The notes under the pieces: model-generated
What the model was told of the DNA's origin: nothing
The model's input: only the letters and a program-made list of their open reading frames with translations
The model's database searches: none
Shown: one piece after another, positions 15,309-22,947 of the stretch
Position numbering within the stretch: the stretch's first letter is position 1
Layout of the letters: every line of letters starts with the position of its first letter
Made by a program: the position numbers and the translations under genes
Assembly: GCA_023484805.1 (NCBI GenBank)
Contig: JAMDAM010000003.1
Location: 1 to 35,006 of the forward strand
Reading direction: 5' to 3'
DNA length: 35,006 nucleotides
Origin: Thermoplasmatota archaeon
Lineage (GTDB): Archaea > Thermoplasmatota > Thermoplasmata > Thermoplasmatales > Thermoplasmataceae

Positions 15309-15704
15309 CTATTTCACCTTGAATTTTTCCATTGCCGCGGCAAGTTGCCTCTCGTACTTCGGCCCCAGGCGTCTTGCTATCTTCTGCAGGTCTTTCATGG
15401 ATTTCACAAAATTATACTTGCTCTGCTTTGAGACAAGTTCCTCGAATTTTCTCATGTCTATGGTAATCTTGTAAAGAAAATAGAAAAAAAGGAGGGTAAA
15501 AATGACACCTGCGACAAAAATCCAGTAGTCCCAGTTTCCAAGGGAGGAAAAGGAGAGAGCGGAGTTCGAAAGAAAATCGCTGTGGAATATGACATCGTTC
15601 GCTGATATCACCAATACAAAGAAAGAAATCACGAATGCAACGAGATATATATAAAACTGGTAATCCTTAATCCTGGCTGACATGTATAAGAAGAGTATAA
15701 TCAC
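15309..15704 (-). CDS. small membrane protein with two TM segments and a cytoplasmic helical tail
   Basis: 131 residues: two hydrophobic segments (about 18-35 YIYLVAFVISFFVLVIS and 60-80 WIFVAGVIFTLLFFYFLY), then a basic helical tail (MRKFEELVSKQSKYNFVKSMKDLQKIARRLG). It resembles an uncharacterised family seen in Thermoplasma (possibly DUF3198; not certain). The GTG start overlaps the rdgB stop as GTGA (15701-15704), implying translational coupling in the kae1-rdgB operon. ATG 15683 is an alternative that would trim seven residues. Confidence 0.75.
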   Translation of the reverse strand: MIILFLYMSARIKDYQFYIYLVAFVISFFVLVISANDVIFHSDFLSNSALSFSSLGNWDYWIFVAGVIFTLLFFYFLYKITIDMRKFEELVSKQSKYNFVKSMKDLQKIARRLGPKYERQLAAAMEKFKVK

Positions 15705-16261
15705 TCATTATTTAATTCATTTCTAGTCTTGATAAAATCGATCAGCTTTTCAGCAGCTTTCCTTCTGTGTGAAATCGTGTTCTTGCGTTCAGGATCCATT
15801 TCGGCAAGTGTGAATCCTTCACCCTCCGGAATAAAGACGGGATCAAACCCGAACCCGTTTTCACCGCGCTCTTCCGTCGATATTGTCCCACGCAGCGTAG
15901 AAGAGAACTGGTAGACTTTCCTTCCATAACTCAGTGAAATTACAGTCTGGAAATGCGCCCTGCGGTCTACTCCGAGCAGTGATAATATGCCCTTGTTGCC
16001 AATCGTCGAGTTCACATATGAGGAATAAGGTCCGGGGAACCCTTTCAGGGGAGAGATGTAAAGCCCGGTGTCTTCCATGAAGAATGCGCCTTCGATCACT
16101 GACTGAAGTTTTCTGCAGCTGTCAAGAGAAATCTCCTCTGTGGTATCCGCCTGGATTTCCTCATACTTCATCTTTACCCATTCTATTTCAATATCATGGG
16201 CTGAAAAAATGCTATTGAGTTCCCTGTATTTATGCTCATTGCTTGTTACAAATTTTATCAA
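15701..16261 (-). CDS. rdgB: XTP/dITP pyrophosphatase (Ham1/RdgB family)
   Basis: 186-residue house-cleaning enzyme that hydrolyses dITP, XTP and related purine nucleotides to monophosphates. The family N-terminus is FVTSNEHKYREL, the metal-binding acidic residues are in FFMEDTGLYI, and the purine pocket motifs are GENGFGFDPVFIPEG and the C-terminal SHRRKA. The start is TTG (16259-16261), overlapping the kae1-bud32 stop as TTGA. Its stop overlaps the next gene as GTGA, so three genes are chained by overlaps. Confidence 0.95.
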   Translation of the reverse strand: MIKFVTSNEHKYRELNSIFSAHDIEIEWVKMKYEEIQADTTEEISLDSCRKLQSVIEGAFFMEDTGLYISPLKGFPGPYSSYVNSTIGNKGILSLLGVDRRAHFQTVISLSYGRKVYQFSSTLRGTISTEERGENGFGFDPVFIPEGEGFTLAEMDPERKNTISHRRKAAEKLIDFIKTRNELNNE

Positions 16262-17856
16262 ACGTACCTTCTCCTTTTCTCCATAAGACTCAGCGTTTCT
16301 ATAACTGCTGGTGAATCTGGAAAATTTTTGCTGTAACTCTCCATAAACTCATCGAGAATGTCCTTCCTGTTGCTGTTCAGGCTCCTGAACGATTCCAGGA
16401 GGAGGAAGACATCGGAAGCAATGTCTTCCATGGTAGAATCCAGCTTGCCCATGCTTGGATCAATCAAGCATACTTTTCCATCCATGACCATAATATTATT
16501 TGTAGTCAGGTCCCCATGGGTTATTCTCTTTGAATGTATTGCGCCAATCACTCTTCCGAGATCTGGAACAACAGTTCCAGTCTCTTCGTTTGCTGAAAGG
16601 AATTGTGAGAGCATTACCCCATCAATCCTCTCGATAGTGATAGAATTTCCAAAAGGGTCGTAGTCATAGACAATAGGTACCCTGATTCCCATTTCATACA
16701 TCTTTTTGAGAATTATGAATTCGTTTCTCTGCCTCATTGACCTTATCCGGGAATCAAGGACGTGGTTCCGGTACTTTTTAGATGCCCTTCTCTTTATCAC
16801 CACATCCCTCCCATAGAAACTTCCCATAACTGTTATGGATTCTGCCCCGGTTCCCATTTCAGGAAAAAGTTTTTTTGACCTGACCCAGGGGGCCTCGACA
16901 GTATCTATCCTCTCCCTCTGGTTTATGTGTGTGTCTTCTACCCTTTCACCGCCGCGATCCTTGTATATCAAAATTCCAGCCTGCGCAATCATTGCTCCAT
17001 TGTCCATACAGAATTGCTTGTCGGTCAGCATTGCATTATAACCTGATTCTGCAGCCATATCAGTTATCATCTGCCGCAGACGGTCATTCCTGGCAACACC
17101 TCCAGCGATCATGATCTCTTTCTTGCCTGTGAGATAGAGGGCTCTTTCAAGTATCTCCACGAGCATGGCAAAAGCCGTTTCCTGAACACTGTAAAAAATA
17201 TCCTCGGTTCTCTTCCCGCTTTTAGTCAGAGACAGGGCTGCAGTTAGTATTCCTGAGAACGAACAGTTCATGCCCTTTACGGAGTATGGAAGTTCGTGCA
17301 GTTCCGATCCGCTGGCTGCCATTTTCTCTATTATCGGACCGCCGGGAAACGGTATCCCGGATTCTCTGGCAAGCTTGTCAAGCATGTTTCCAACCCCAAT
17401 ATCTATGGTCTCCCCTATGACCCTGTATCTTCCGTCAAGGTGAGCTAGCACCTGTGTGTTTCCTCCTGACACATAAAGCATCACCGGGTCTAGCGCGCCG
17501 GTTAATTTCCTGCCTATTTCGATATGACCGAGCGGATGGTTAACCCTCACTATGGGCTTCGCAAATTTTATTGATAGCGTCCTCGCAGCTGTAGCAGCAA
17601 CTCTCAGGCATGGACCGAGGCCAGGTCCAGAAGAGAAGGCGATCACGTCAATGTCTTTCATCTCTACAGAGGCATCTTCAAGCGATCTGCGGATAACTGA
17701 AACGACTTCTGCTGAATGATGTATTGCAGCTTCTCTGGGATGGATACCTCCAGTGGGGGGTATATACGTTGAATTTACGTTGGAAAGGACATGCGCCTCG
17801 TCTATGATCCCGGAACTAATTGTATGGGCAGTCCCCTCAATTCCCAGAACGAGCAT
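16258..17856 (-). CDS. kae1-bud32: Kae1-Bud32 fusion: tRNA threonylcarbamoyladenosine synthase subunit plus atypical kinase
   Basis: 532 residues. KEOPS components that attach the threonylcarbamoyl group to A37 of ANN-decoding tRNAs. The Kae1 half (about 1-325) starts MLVLGIEGTAHT and has the metal-site VNHPLGHIEIGR, the ATP motifs YVSGGNTQVLAHL and the C-terminal MIAGGVARNDRL. The Bud32 kinase half (about 335-532) has VVIKRR, the catalytic ITHGDLTTNNIMV and LIDPSMGK in the DFG position. Fused forms are known in some euryarchaea, including Thermoplasmatales. ATG 17874 is in frame, but ATG 17856 fits the family start and has GGAG 6 nt upstream. It is the first gene of a three-gene operon. Confidence 0.95.
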   Translation of the reverse strand: MLVLGIEGTAHTISSGIIDEAHVLSNVNSTYIPPTGGIHPREAAIHHSAEVVSVIRRSLEDASVEMKDIDVIAFSSGPGLGPCLRVAATAARTLSIKFAKPIVRVNHPLGHIEIGRKLTGALDPVMLYVSGGNTQVLAHLDGRYRVIGETIDIGVGNMLDKLARESGIPFPGGPIIEKMAASGSELHELPYSVKGMNCSFSGILTAALSLTKSGKRTEDIFYSVQETAFAMLVEILERALYLTGKKEIMIAGGVARNDRLRQMITDMAAESGYNAMLTDKQFCMDNGAMIAQAGILIYKDRGGERVEDTHINQRERIDTVEAPWVRSKKLFPEMGTGAESITVMGSFYGRDVVIKRRASKKYRNHVLDSRIRSMRQRNEFIILKKMYEMGIRVPIVYDYDPFGNSITIERIDGVMLSQFLSANEETGTVVPDLGRVIGAIHSKRITHGDLTTNNIMVMDGKVCLIDPSMGKLDSTMEDIASDVFLLLESFRSLNSNRKDILDEFMESYSKNFPDSPAVIETLSLMEKRRRYV

Positions 17857-17874
17857 CGAACTCCAATATACCAT

Positions 17875-18158
17875 GACTAAAAAAACATTTATGATCTCTT
17901 GGGCATCAAATATTCTTGATCAGCAGATGATTAGAATCATAGATCATTCTGCACCGATGAATCTAGGGAAACCACCAGCTAGCAGGGACAAAATCTCCAG
18001 AGGGGGAAAGCTTTGAATTCACGGCAGTAGTGAGCACATCTGGATCAAGCAGCGCGACCCTGCTGCAATCTATAATTTTATTAGGAAGCTATTAATTAAG
18101 AATAGCAATTTCAAGGCAAATTTGCTCTATAATACTGATTTAGCAGAAGGTTGTATAA
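17875..18158. promoter_or_regulatory. divergent region kae1-bud32 / rps6e with several dyads
   Basis: 284 bp. It holds the rps6e TATA box (TCTATAATAC, 18126-18135, centred about 28 nt before the ATG). A perfect 10-bp palindrome GCAAATTTGC (18116-18125) abuts that box, where BRE/TFB or a regulator would bind. Other dyads are GCTATT-7-AATAGC (18088-18106) and GCAGC-8-GCTGC (18049-18066). No ORF is supported here. Confidence 0.45.
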
Positions 18159-18548
18159 ATGGAAAATTCGGTTGCAATAATAGCAGATCCAAAGGTCGGA
18201 AAGACATACAAAGTTGAGGTAACGCAGGATTCACTTAATGCGCTTGTGGGCAGGAAGATCGGGGATGAGCTGGACGGCATATTCTTTAACCTTCCCGGTT
18301 ACAAGATGAAACTAACGGGTGGAAGTTCCAACGACGGGTTTCCCATGAAAAGGGATCTGCAGATCGGCGGTAAGAAAAGAATACTTGTTACATACAGGGA
18401 AGGAAGAAGAGGAAAAAATGGCAAGAGAAAGAGGGTTACATTCAGGGGATCAATTATTGGACCTGACATTTCACAGCTTAACCTTGTCGTAACTCAGTAT
18501 GGCCCGGATCCACTCGGCCCCAAGGAAGAAAAGAAGGATTCCCAGTAA
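18159..18548 (+). CDS. rps6e: 30S ribosomal protein S6e
   Basis: 129-residue archaeal/eukaryal small-subunit protein. The conserved S6e core is present: VGRKIGDELDGIF, LPGYKMKLTGGSSNDGFPMK and KRVTFRGSIIGPDISQLNLVV, with the family's basic loop REGRRGKNGKRKR. The C-terminus is short, as usual in archaea. It shares one A with the aIF2-gamma start (TAATG), an overlap seen with tight translational coupling. The pairing S6e-aIF2-gamma is common in euryarchaea. Confidence 0.96.
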   Translation: MENSVAIIADPKVGKTYKVEVTQDSLNALVGRKIGDELDGIFFNLPGYKMKLTGGSSNDGFPMKRDLQIGGKKRILVTYREGRRGKNGKRKRVTFRGSIIGPDISQLNLVVTQYGPDPLGPKEEKKDSQ

Positions 18549-19771
18549 TGCTTCCACAGCCGTCTGTTAACATTGGAATGGTAGGCCATGTTGACCATGG
18601 CAAAAGTACACTTACCCTGGCACTTACGGGCACAAGAACCGATGTGCATTCGGAGGAAATCAAGAGGGGAATATCAATAAAACTGGGGTACGCTGACGTG
18701 CCCGTCTACAAGTGTACCGATGAATCCGGCGAGGAAGTATATTCCGGAAAAAAACTTGATGACAGCTGCGAATTGAGCAGGGTAATCTCAATCGTTGATG
18801 CGCCGGGGCATGAGACGCTGATGGCGACGATGCTCTCCGGTTCGTCTATAATGAATGGGGCTCTACTTGTGATAGCGGCAAACGAAAAATGCCCTCAGCC
18901 ACAGACCAGGGAACATCTCATCGCCCTGGACATTATGGGCATAAAGAACATAGTGGTAGTTCAGAACAAGATTGACCTTGTAACAAGAGAACGAGCCATG
19001 GAAAGTTACAGGGAGATAAAGGCGTTCCTGAAGGGAAGCGTTGCCCAGGATTCTCCCATTATACCTGTGAGCGCATACCACAGCACCAATATTGATGCGC
19101 TGATGAAGGCGATCAATGATGTTATTCCAACTCCAAAGTATGACATAAATGCCAATCCATTGATGTATGTTGCCAGATCCTTTGATGTCAACAAACCCGG
19201 AACCAACCCTCAAAACATAAAAGGAGGAGTGCTGGGCGGGTCGCTTATCAGGGGTTCCCTTAGCGTTGGCGACGAGATTGAAATTGCGCCAGGCATCCAG
19301 GTCACGAAGGGGAACAAGACAACATGGGAAAACGTTGTCACAGAAGTTGTCAGCCTCATGGCCGGGAAGAGCACATATGACAGGATAATCCCCGGTGGCC
19401 TTGCCGCTGTAGGCACTAAACTTGATCCATTCCTCACGAAGGGAGATTCATTCACCGGGAGAGTAGTAGGAAAGGTGGGAAGGGTACCAAGCGTTGTTTT
19501 CAACATGTCCATTGAAGCCAGTCTGCTAAAGAGAGTGGTGGGATTCGAGGAAGAACAGAATGTAGAGCCATTGAAGTCAAAGGAAAGCCTGATGCTCACT
19601 GTTGGCACAGCGAATACGGTTGGGGTGGCCACTGCCGTTAGAGATCAGAACATAGAGATAACGCTGAAATATCCTGTAGCTTCCGATATTGGGGAGAGAA
19701 TATCCATTGGCAGGAGAATCTCAAACAGGTGGAGACTAATAGGCTATGGCAAGATAGTCAGCATCGGATAA
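18548..19771 (+). CDS. eif2g: translation initiation factor aIF2 subunit gamma
   Basis: 407-residue GTPase core of the heterotrimer that brings Met-tRNAi to the ribosome. G1 is GHVDHGKST, G3 is DAPGHE and G4 is NKID. Beta-barrel domains II and III follow (VYVARSFDVNKPG, GGVLGGSLIRGSLSVGDEIEI). The zinc-knuckle region between switch 1 and G3 has only two Cys (YKCTDESGEE and DSCELSR) instead of the usual paired CxxC motifs, so it probably does not bind zinc here. The start ATG overlaps the rps6e stop. Confidence 0.96.
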   Translation: MLPQPSVNIGMVGHVDHGKSTLTLALTGTRTDVHSEEIKRGISIKLGYADVPVYKCTDESGEEVYSGKKLDDSCELSRVISIVDAPGHETLMATMLSGSSIMNGALLVIAANEKCPQPQTREHLIALDIMGIKNIVVVQNKIDLVTRERAMESYREIKAFLKGSVAQDSPIIPVSAYHSTNIDALMKAINDVIPTPKYDINANPLMYVARSFDVNKPGTNPQNIKGGVLGGSLIRGSLSVGDEIEIAPGIQVTKGNKTTWENVVTEVVSLMAGKSTYDRIIPGGLAAVGTKLDPFLTKGDSFTGRVVGKVGRVPSVVFNMSIEASLLKRVVGFEEEQNVEPLKSKESLMLTVGTANTVGVATAVRDQNIEITLKYPVASDIGERISIGRRISNRWRLIGYGKIVSIG

Positions 19772-19775
19772 GATC

Positions 19776-20429
19776 CTATTTTTCTTTTTCCAGTGCAAAT
19801 GAGCATTTTGTTTCCAGGGGGCAGCCCCCGCAAACAGGCTTCTTGCGGCAGTGTTCCTTTGCAGTAAGCACCAGCATAGCGTGAATGTTTTTCAATTCCT
19901 CAACATTCAGGGGTATGTCACCGATGGGAACTCTGCCTGTCAGCAGGTCGTGTTGATATTTTTCCTTTCCGGTGAACCGGCTAAAAATCCTGGTTGTGTA
20001 GCTGTCAATGATAAAAGCAGGGAATCCAAGGGCATAAAGCAATATGTCATCCCTGGTTTCTGGCCCGATTCCGTGAATGCTTCCCAGAAAATTCGCCACA
20101 TCCATTGCGGATTGCTTTTTCATGGCTTCCACGCTGCCGAATCTCTCTATTATGCCGGATGAGAGCCGTTTAAGCGTCATTGCCTTCCTGTTATAGAAGC
20201 CGGATGGCATTATAGCTTTCTTAATGGTATCCTCGCTGCTTTTACATATCTCTGAAATTCCCAGGATCTGATAGTCTTTCATCCTCCTGAGTGCAATCTC
20301 GACATTTTTCCAGGATGTGTTCTGTGTGAGGACAGCTCCGATTATGATCTCCTCATCGTTATCTGCAGGCCACCATCCAAGATCGCCATAATGGCTGTAA
20401 AGAAGCTCATAGATCTTCCTAATGTTCAA
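19776..20429 (-). CDS. HhH-GPD DNA glycosylase with [4Fe-4S] cluster (EndoIII/MagIII-like)
   Basis: 217-residue base-excision-repair glycosylase. The HhH is LGSIHGIGPETRDDILLYA and the catalytic Asp lies in FIIDSYTTR. The cluster ligands C-x5-C-x2-C-x5-C (CRKKPVCGGCPLETKC) are near the C-terminus. The EndoIII lyase Lys that normally sits in the HhH (GVGRKT) is replaced by Pro-Glu (GIGPET), as in monofunctional MagIII-like alkylpurine glycosylases. It is therefore probably a glycosylase without beta-lyase activity. The start is TTG 20427-20429. It converges on aIF2-gamma with 4 bp between the stops. Confidence 0.85.
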   Translation of the reverse strand: MNIRKIYELLYSHYGDLGWWPADNDEEIIIGAVLTQNTSWKNVEIALRRMKDYQILGISEICKSSEDTIKKAIMPSGFYNRKAMTLKRLSSGIIERFGSVEAMKKQSAMDVANFLGSIHGIGPETRDDILLYALGFPAFIIDSYTTRIFSRFTGKEKYQHDLLTGRVPIGDIPLNVEELKNIHAMLVLTAKEHCRKKPVCGGCPLETKCSFALEKEK

Positions 20430-20543
20430 GATTTTTCCAGATTCCAGCCATGTTAAATTATGTTATCGATCTGGAGATAGTACCAAGTCAACTTTCCTTC
20501 CTATTTTCAAGTAATGATTATAGCGTGGGAAACCGAAGAAAAC

Positions 20544-20551
20544 ATTATAAT
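20544..20551 (+). promoter_or_regulatory. TATA box for the fixC-fixX-etfB-etfA operon
   Basis: ATTATAAT is centred about 27 nt before ATG 20575, supporting that start over the in-frame TTG at 20551, which overlaps the box. Confidence 0.55.
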
Positions 20552-20574
20552 TGAATCAGGAATCTCCAAAAGAA

Positions 20575-21867
20575 ATGAGTGAGTTTGACGCCATTGTGAT
20601 TGGTGCTGGCCCTGCTGGGGCATCAGCCGCTATTAGACTCGCATCTTCTAAGAAAAATGTGCTTCTTGTTGAAAAATCAGACCCACCCGGCAGCAAGAAC
20701 GTCTCTGGAGGAGTTCTATGGGGCAGCAGCCTCTCATCCATAATTCCGGATTGGGAAAAGAGCGCCCCGGTAGAGAGATTCGTGGACACCAAATCCGTGG
20801 CGTTTCTGACACAGGATTCAAAGATAGGGATAGATTTTAGTTCAAAGAAGTTACAGCAGAAGAAGACAGGTTATACAGTACTCAGGGCCAAGCTGGACCA
20901 ATGGCTGGCAAGGAAGGCAAAGGAAGCTGGAGCCATGGTCATTAATGGCGTTACAGTTGAGAAGCTCCACATGGAAAATGGGAAAGTGACCGGAGTGGAA
21001 CAGGGCGGGGATGTTATAACGTCAGATGCTGTTATCCTCTGTGAAGGCGCCAACCCAAGGGTGGCTATTGATTCAGGACTGCATAAGCGCCTTTCAGATC
21101 GTGATGTTGCTATTGGAGTCAAGGAGGTTATTAGCCTTCCAGAGGCAACCATAAACGAGCGCTTTCACCTGAAAAGCGGGGCCGGTTTCGCCTGCGAATA
21201 TGTACTCGGATACCTGCAGAACGGGGTCGAGGCAGGAGGATTCCTCTATACGAATAAGGACAGCATATCTGTGGGGATTGTGGTTTCAATGTCTCACCTC
21301 CGGCAAAATGATGCAACCCATTCTTTTGATATTATTGAGTCCTTTACCGGCCATCCATATATCGCACCTCTACTTGAGGGGGGAAACATGCAGGAATACA
21401 GCGCTCATCTTGTACAGGAAGGCGGCATAGGATCCATGCCAAAGCTGTACGGTAATGGATACATGATCGCTGGCGACTCGGCTGGCTTCTCATTCAGCAA
21501 TGGCCTTGTGCTGCAGGGCATGAACTATGCCATAGATTCTGGCATAATAGCAGCCGACACATTTATTGAGGCATCAAAGGGAATGGATTACTCGGAAAGT
21601 GCCTTGAAATTATACCAGGATCGCCTGGAGTCGTCATACGTGATGAAGGACATGCGGACATTCAAGGGCATAGAGAATGTAACCTGGAGCCCCTTCGTTC
21701 ACAAGAAGGTTCCTGCGATGCTTGAATCACTTATGCTGAACCTCTTCATGGAGGAGGGGAAGCCGAAAAAGCACATGACGGGCATGCTTCTCGACGCCAT
21801 GTCTGAAAATGATATGCTCAAGGCTTCCAGCATAATGGAAGCTTACAGAATGATGAGGAGGATGTGA
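20575..21867 (+). CDS. fixC: FixC-like flavoprotein (ETF:quinone oxidoreductase-type)
   Basis: 430-residue FAD protein that takes electrons from the electron-transfer flavoprotein and, in FixABCX complexes, passes them to quinone. The dinucleotide-binding motif is VIGAGPAGASAAIRLA at residues 7-22, with GGVLWG and the second FAD motif GYMIAGDSAGFSFSNG near residue 305. The C-terminal segment is the FixC substrate/quinone region. It is smaller than mitochondrial ETF-QO because the Fe-S domain is a separate protein (FixX), the next gene. It leads the four-gene operon; the stop overlaps a GTG near the fixX start. Confidence 0.93.
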   Translation: MSEFDAIVIGAGPAGASAAIRLASSKKNVLLVEKSDPPGSKNVSGGVLWGSSLSSIIPDWEKSAPVERFVDTKSVAFLTQDSKIGIDFSSKKLQQKKTGYTVLRAKLDQWLARKAKEAGAMVINGVTVEKLHMENGKVTGVEQGGDVITSDAVILCEGANPRVAIDSGLHKRLSDRDVAIGVKEVISLPEATINERFHLKSGAGFACEYVLGYLQNGVEAGGFLYTNKDSISVGIVVSMSHLRQNDATHSFDIIESFTGHPYIAPLLEGGNMQEYSAHLVQEGGIGSMPKLYGNGYMIAGDSAGFSFSNGLVLQGMNYAIDSGIIAADTFIEASKGMDYSESALKLYQDRLESSYVMKDMRTFKGIENVTWSPFVHKKVPAMLESLMLNLFMEEGKPKKHMTGMLLDAMSENDMLKASSIMEAYRMMRRM

Positions 21868-21869
21868 AA

Positions 21870-22142
21870 ATGAAGATCGAGGACAGATTATCAGTTTTAA
21901 ATTACAAAACAGACAAATCCTATGCGCATATCACGGTGAAACCGGACATTTGCGAGACGTGTCCCGATCACTTCTGCACATTTGCCTGTCCGGCAAACTG
22001 CTACACGCTGATTGAGGGAAAGCTGAACTTCAAATATGAAGACTGCGTGGAATGCGGCACATGCGATGTTGCCTGTGCGCACGGAAGCGTTACCTGGACA
22101 AACACAAAGGGAGCGCACGGGATAAAGTACAAATTCGGGTGA
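21870..22142 (+). CDS. fixX: FixX-like ferredoxin
   Basis: 90-residue ferredoxin-like protein partnering FixC. The Cys-rich segments are CETCPDHFCTFACPANC and CVECGTCDVAC. The second is a standard CxxCxxC-x3-C set for one [4Fe-4S] cluster, and the first is the altered FixX-type motif. I place the start at ATG 21870 because GAGGAGG ends 8 nt before it. The GTG at 21864, which overlaps the fixC stop, would be only 2 nt from that site. It lies between fixC and etfB in one transcript. Confidence 0.92.
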   Translation: MKIEDRLSVLNYKTDKSYAHITVKPDICETCPDHFCTFACPANCYTLIEGKLNFKYEDCVECGTCDVACAHGSVTWTNTKGAHGIKYKFG

Positions 22143-22148
22143 ACTAAG

Positions 22149-22946
22149 ATGGTTTTGGAAATTATAGTCATGGTCAAGCAGGTTCCGGACAGCCAGGAGG
22201 TCGTAATTGATCCAGTAACAATGAACTTGAACAGGAGCCTTACAAGAAATGTGACAAATAGTGCAGATGAGAATGCGCTTGAGGCTGCCCTGAGGATAAA
22301 GGACAAGGTGGGGGCGAATGTTACCGTTATTTCCATGGGGCCGCCACAGGCGGAAACAACGATGATCGAATGCCTTGCAAGAGGTGCGGACAGGGCAATA
22401 CTTGCATCGGACAGGTTCTTCGGTGGAGCAGATACATACCCGACCGGCCTGACAATCGCAGCGACAATTTCAAAGATTGGAAAGTTTGACATAATATTTG
22501 CAGGGGAGGAATCGTCAGATTCCAGCACCGGGCACGTCGGACCGGGGGTTGCTGAGTTCCTGAACATAGACCAGATCACCTATGCCAGCAGTGTGGACTA
22601 CGAGGATGGATACGTGACTGCCGATCGCGAGCTGGAGGGTGGCACAGAAACAGTGAGGGTTCCAACGCCTGTCCTGGTTACTGTGCTGTTGAATTCGAAT
22701 TCTCCAAGAATGCAGACTCTCAGGAGGAAAATAGATGCCGTAAAGAAGGGCATGGAAGTCTGGGATCACGATAAGATTGGCCTACAGCCCGAATGGGTGG
22801 GTGTAAGAGGATCTCCAACCATAGTGAGGAAGATGAGGCCAATAAAGGAGAGGGAAAGGGCTGCAAAGAAGATAGATGTCGCTGGACTGGGGGATCTCGC
22901 AAGAGAACTCTACGAGAAGAAGATTCTTAAGCTGGAGGAGGAGTAA
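22149..22946 (+). CDS. etfB: electron transfer flavoprotein beta subunit (FixA-like)
   Basis: 265 residues. EtfB binds the AMP or second FAD in the ETF heterodimer. It starts LEIIVMVKQVPDSQEV, as is typical for FixA/EtfB, and has VTVISMGPP and the nucleotide-binding run DIIFAGEESSDSSTGHVGP. The C-terminus ends in a Glu/Lys-rich helix. It lies 6 nt after fixX and just before etfA. With FixC and FixX next door it probably belongs to a FixABCX-type complex that could bifurcate electrons from NADH to quinone and ferredoxin, but bifurcation is inferred from context. Confidence 0.94.
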   Translation: MVLEIIVMVKQVPDSQEVVIDPVTMNLNRSLTRNVTNSADENALEAALRIKDKVGANVTVISMGPPQAETTMIECLARGADRAILASDRFFGGADTYPTGLTIAATISKIGKFDIIFAGEESSDSSTGHVGPGVAEFLNIDQITYASSVDYEDGYVTADRELEGGTETVRVPTPVLVTVLLNSNSPRMQTLRRKIDAVKKGMEVWDHDKIGLQPEWVGVRGSPTIVRKMRPIKERERAAKKIDVAGLGDLARELYEKKILKLEEE

Positions 22947-22947
22947 A

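Noticed and set aside
15230-15310. Possible tRNA T-arm (GGTTCAACTTCC) in the speE downstream gap
   Set aside because: The stem does not pair properly and no cloverleaf could be built on either strand.
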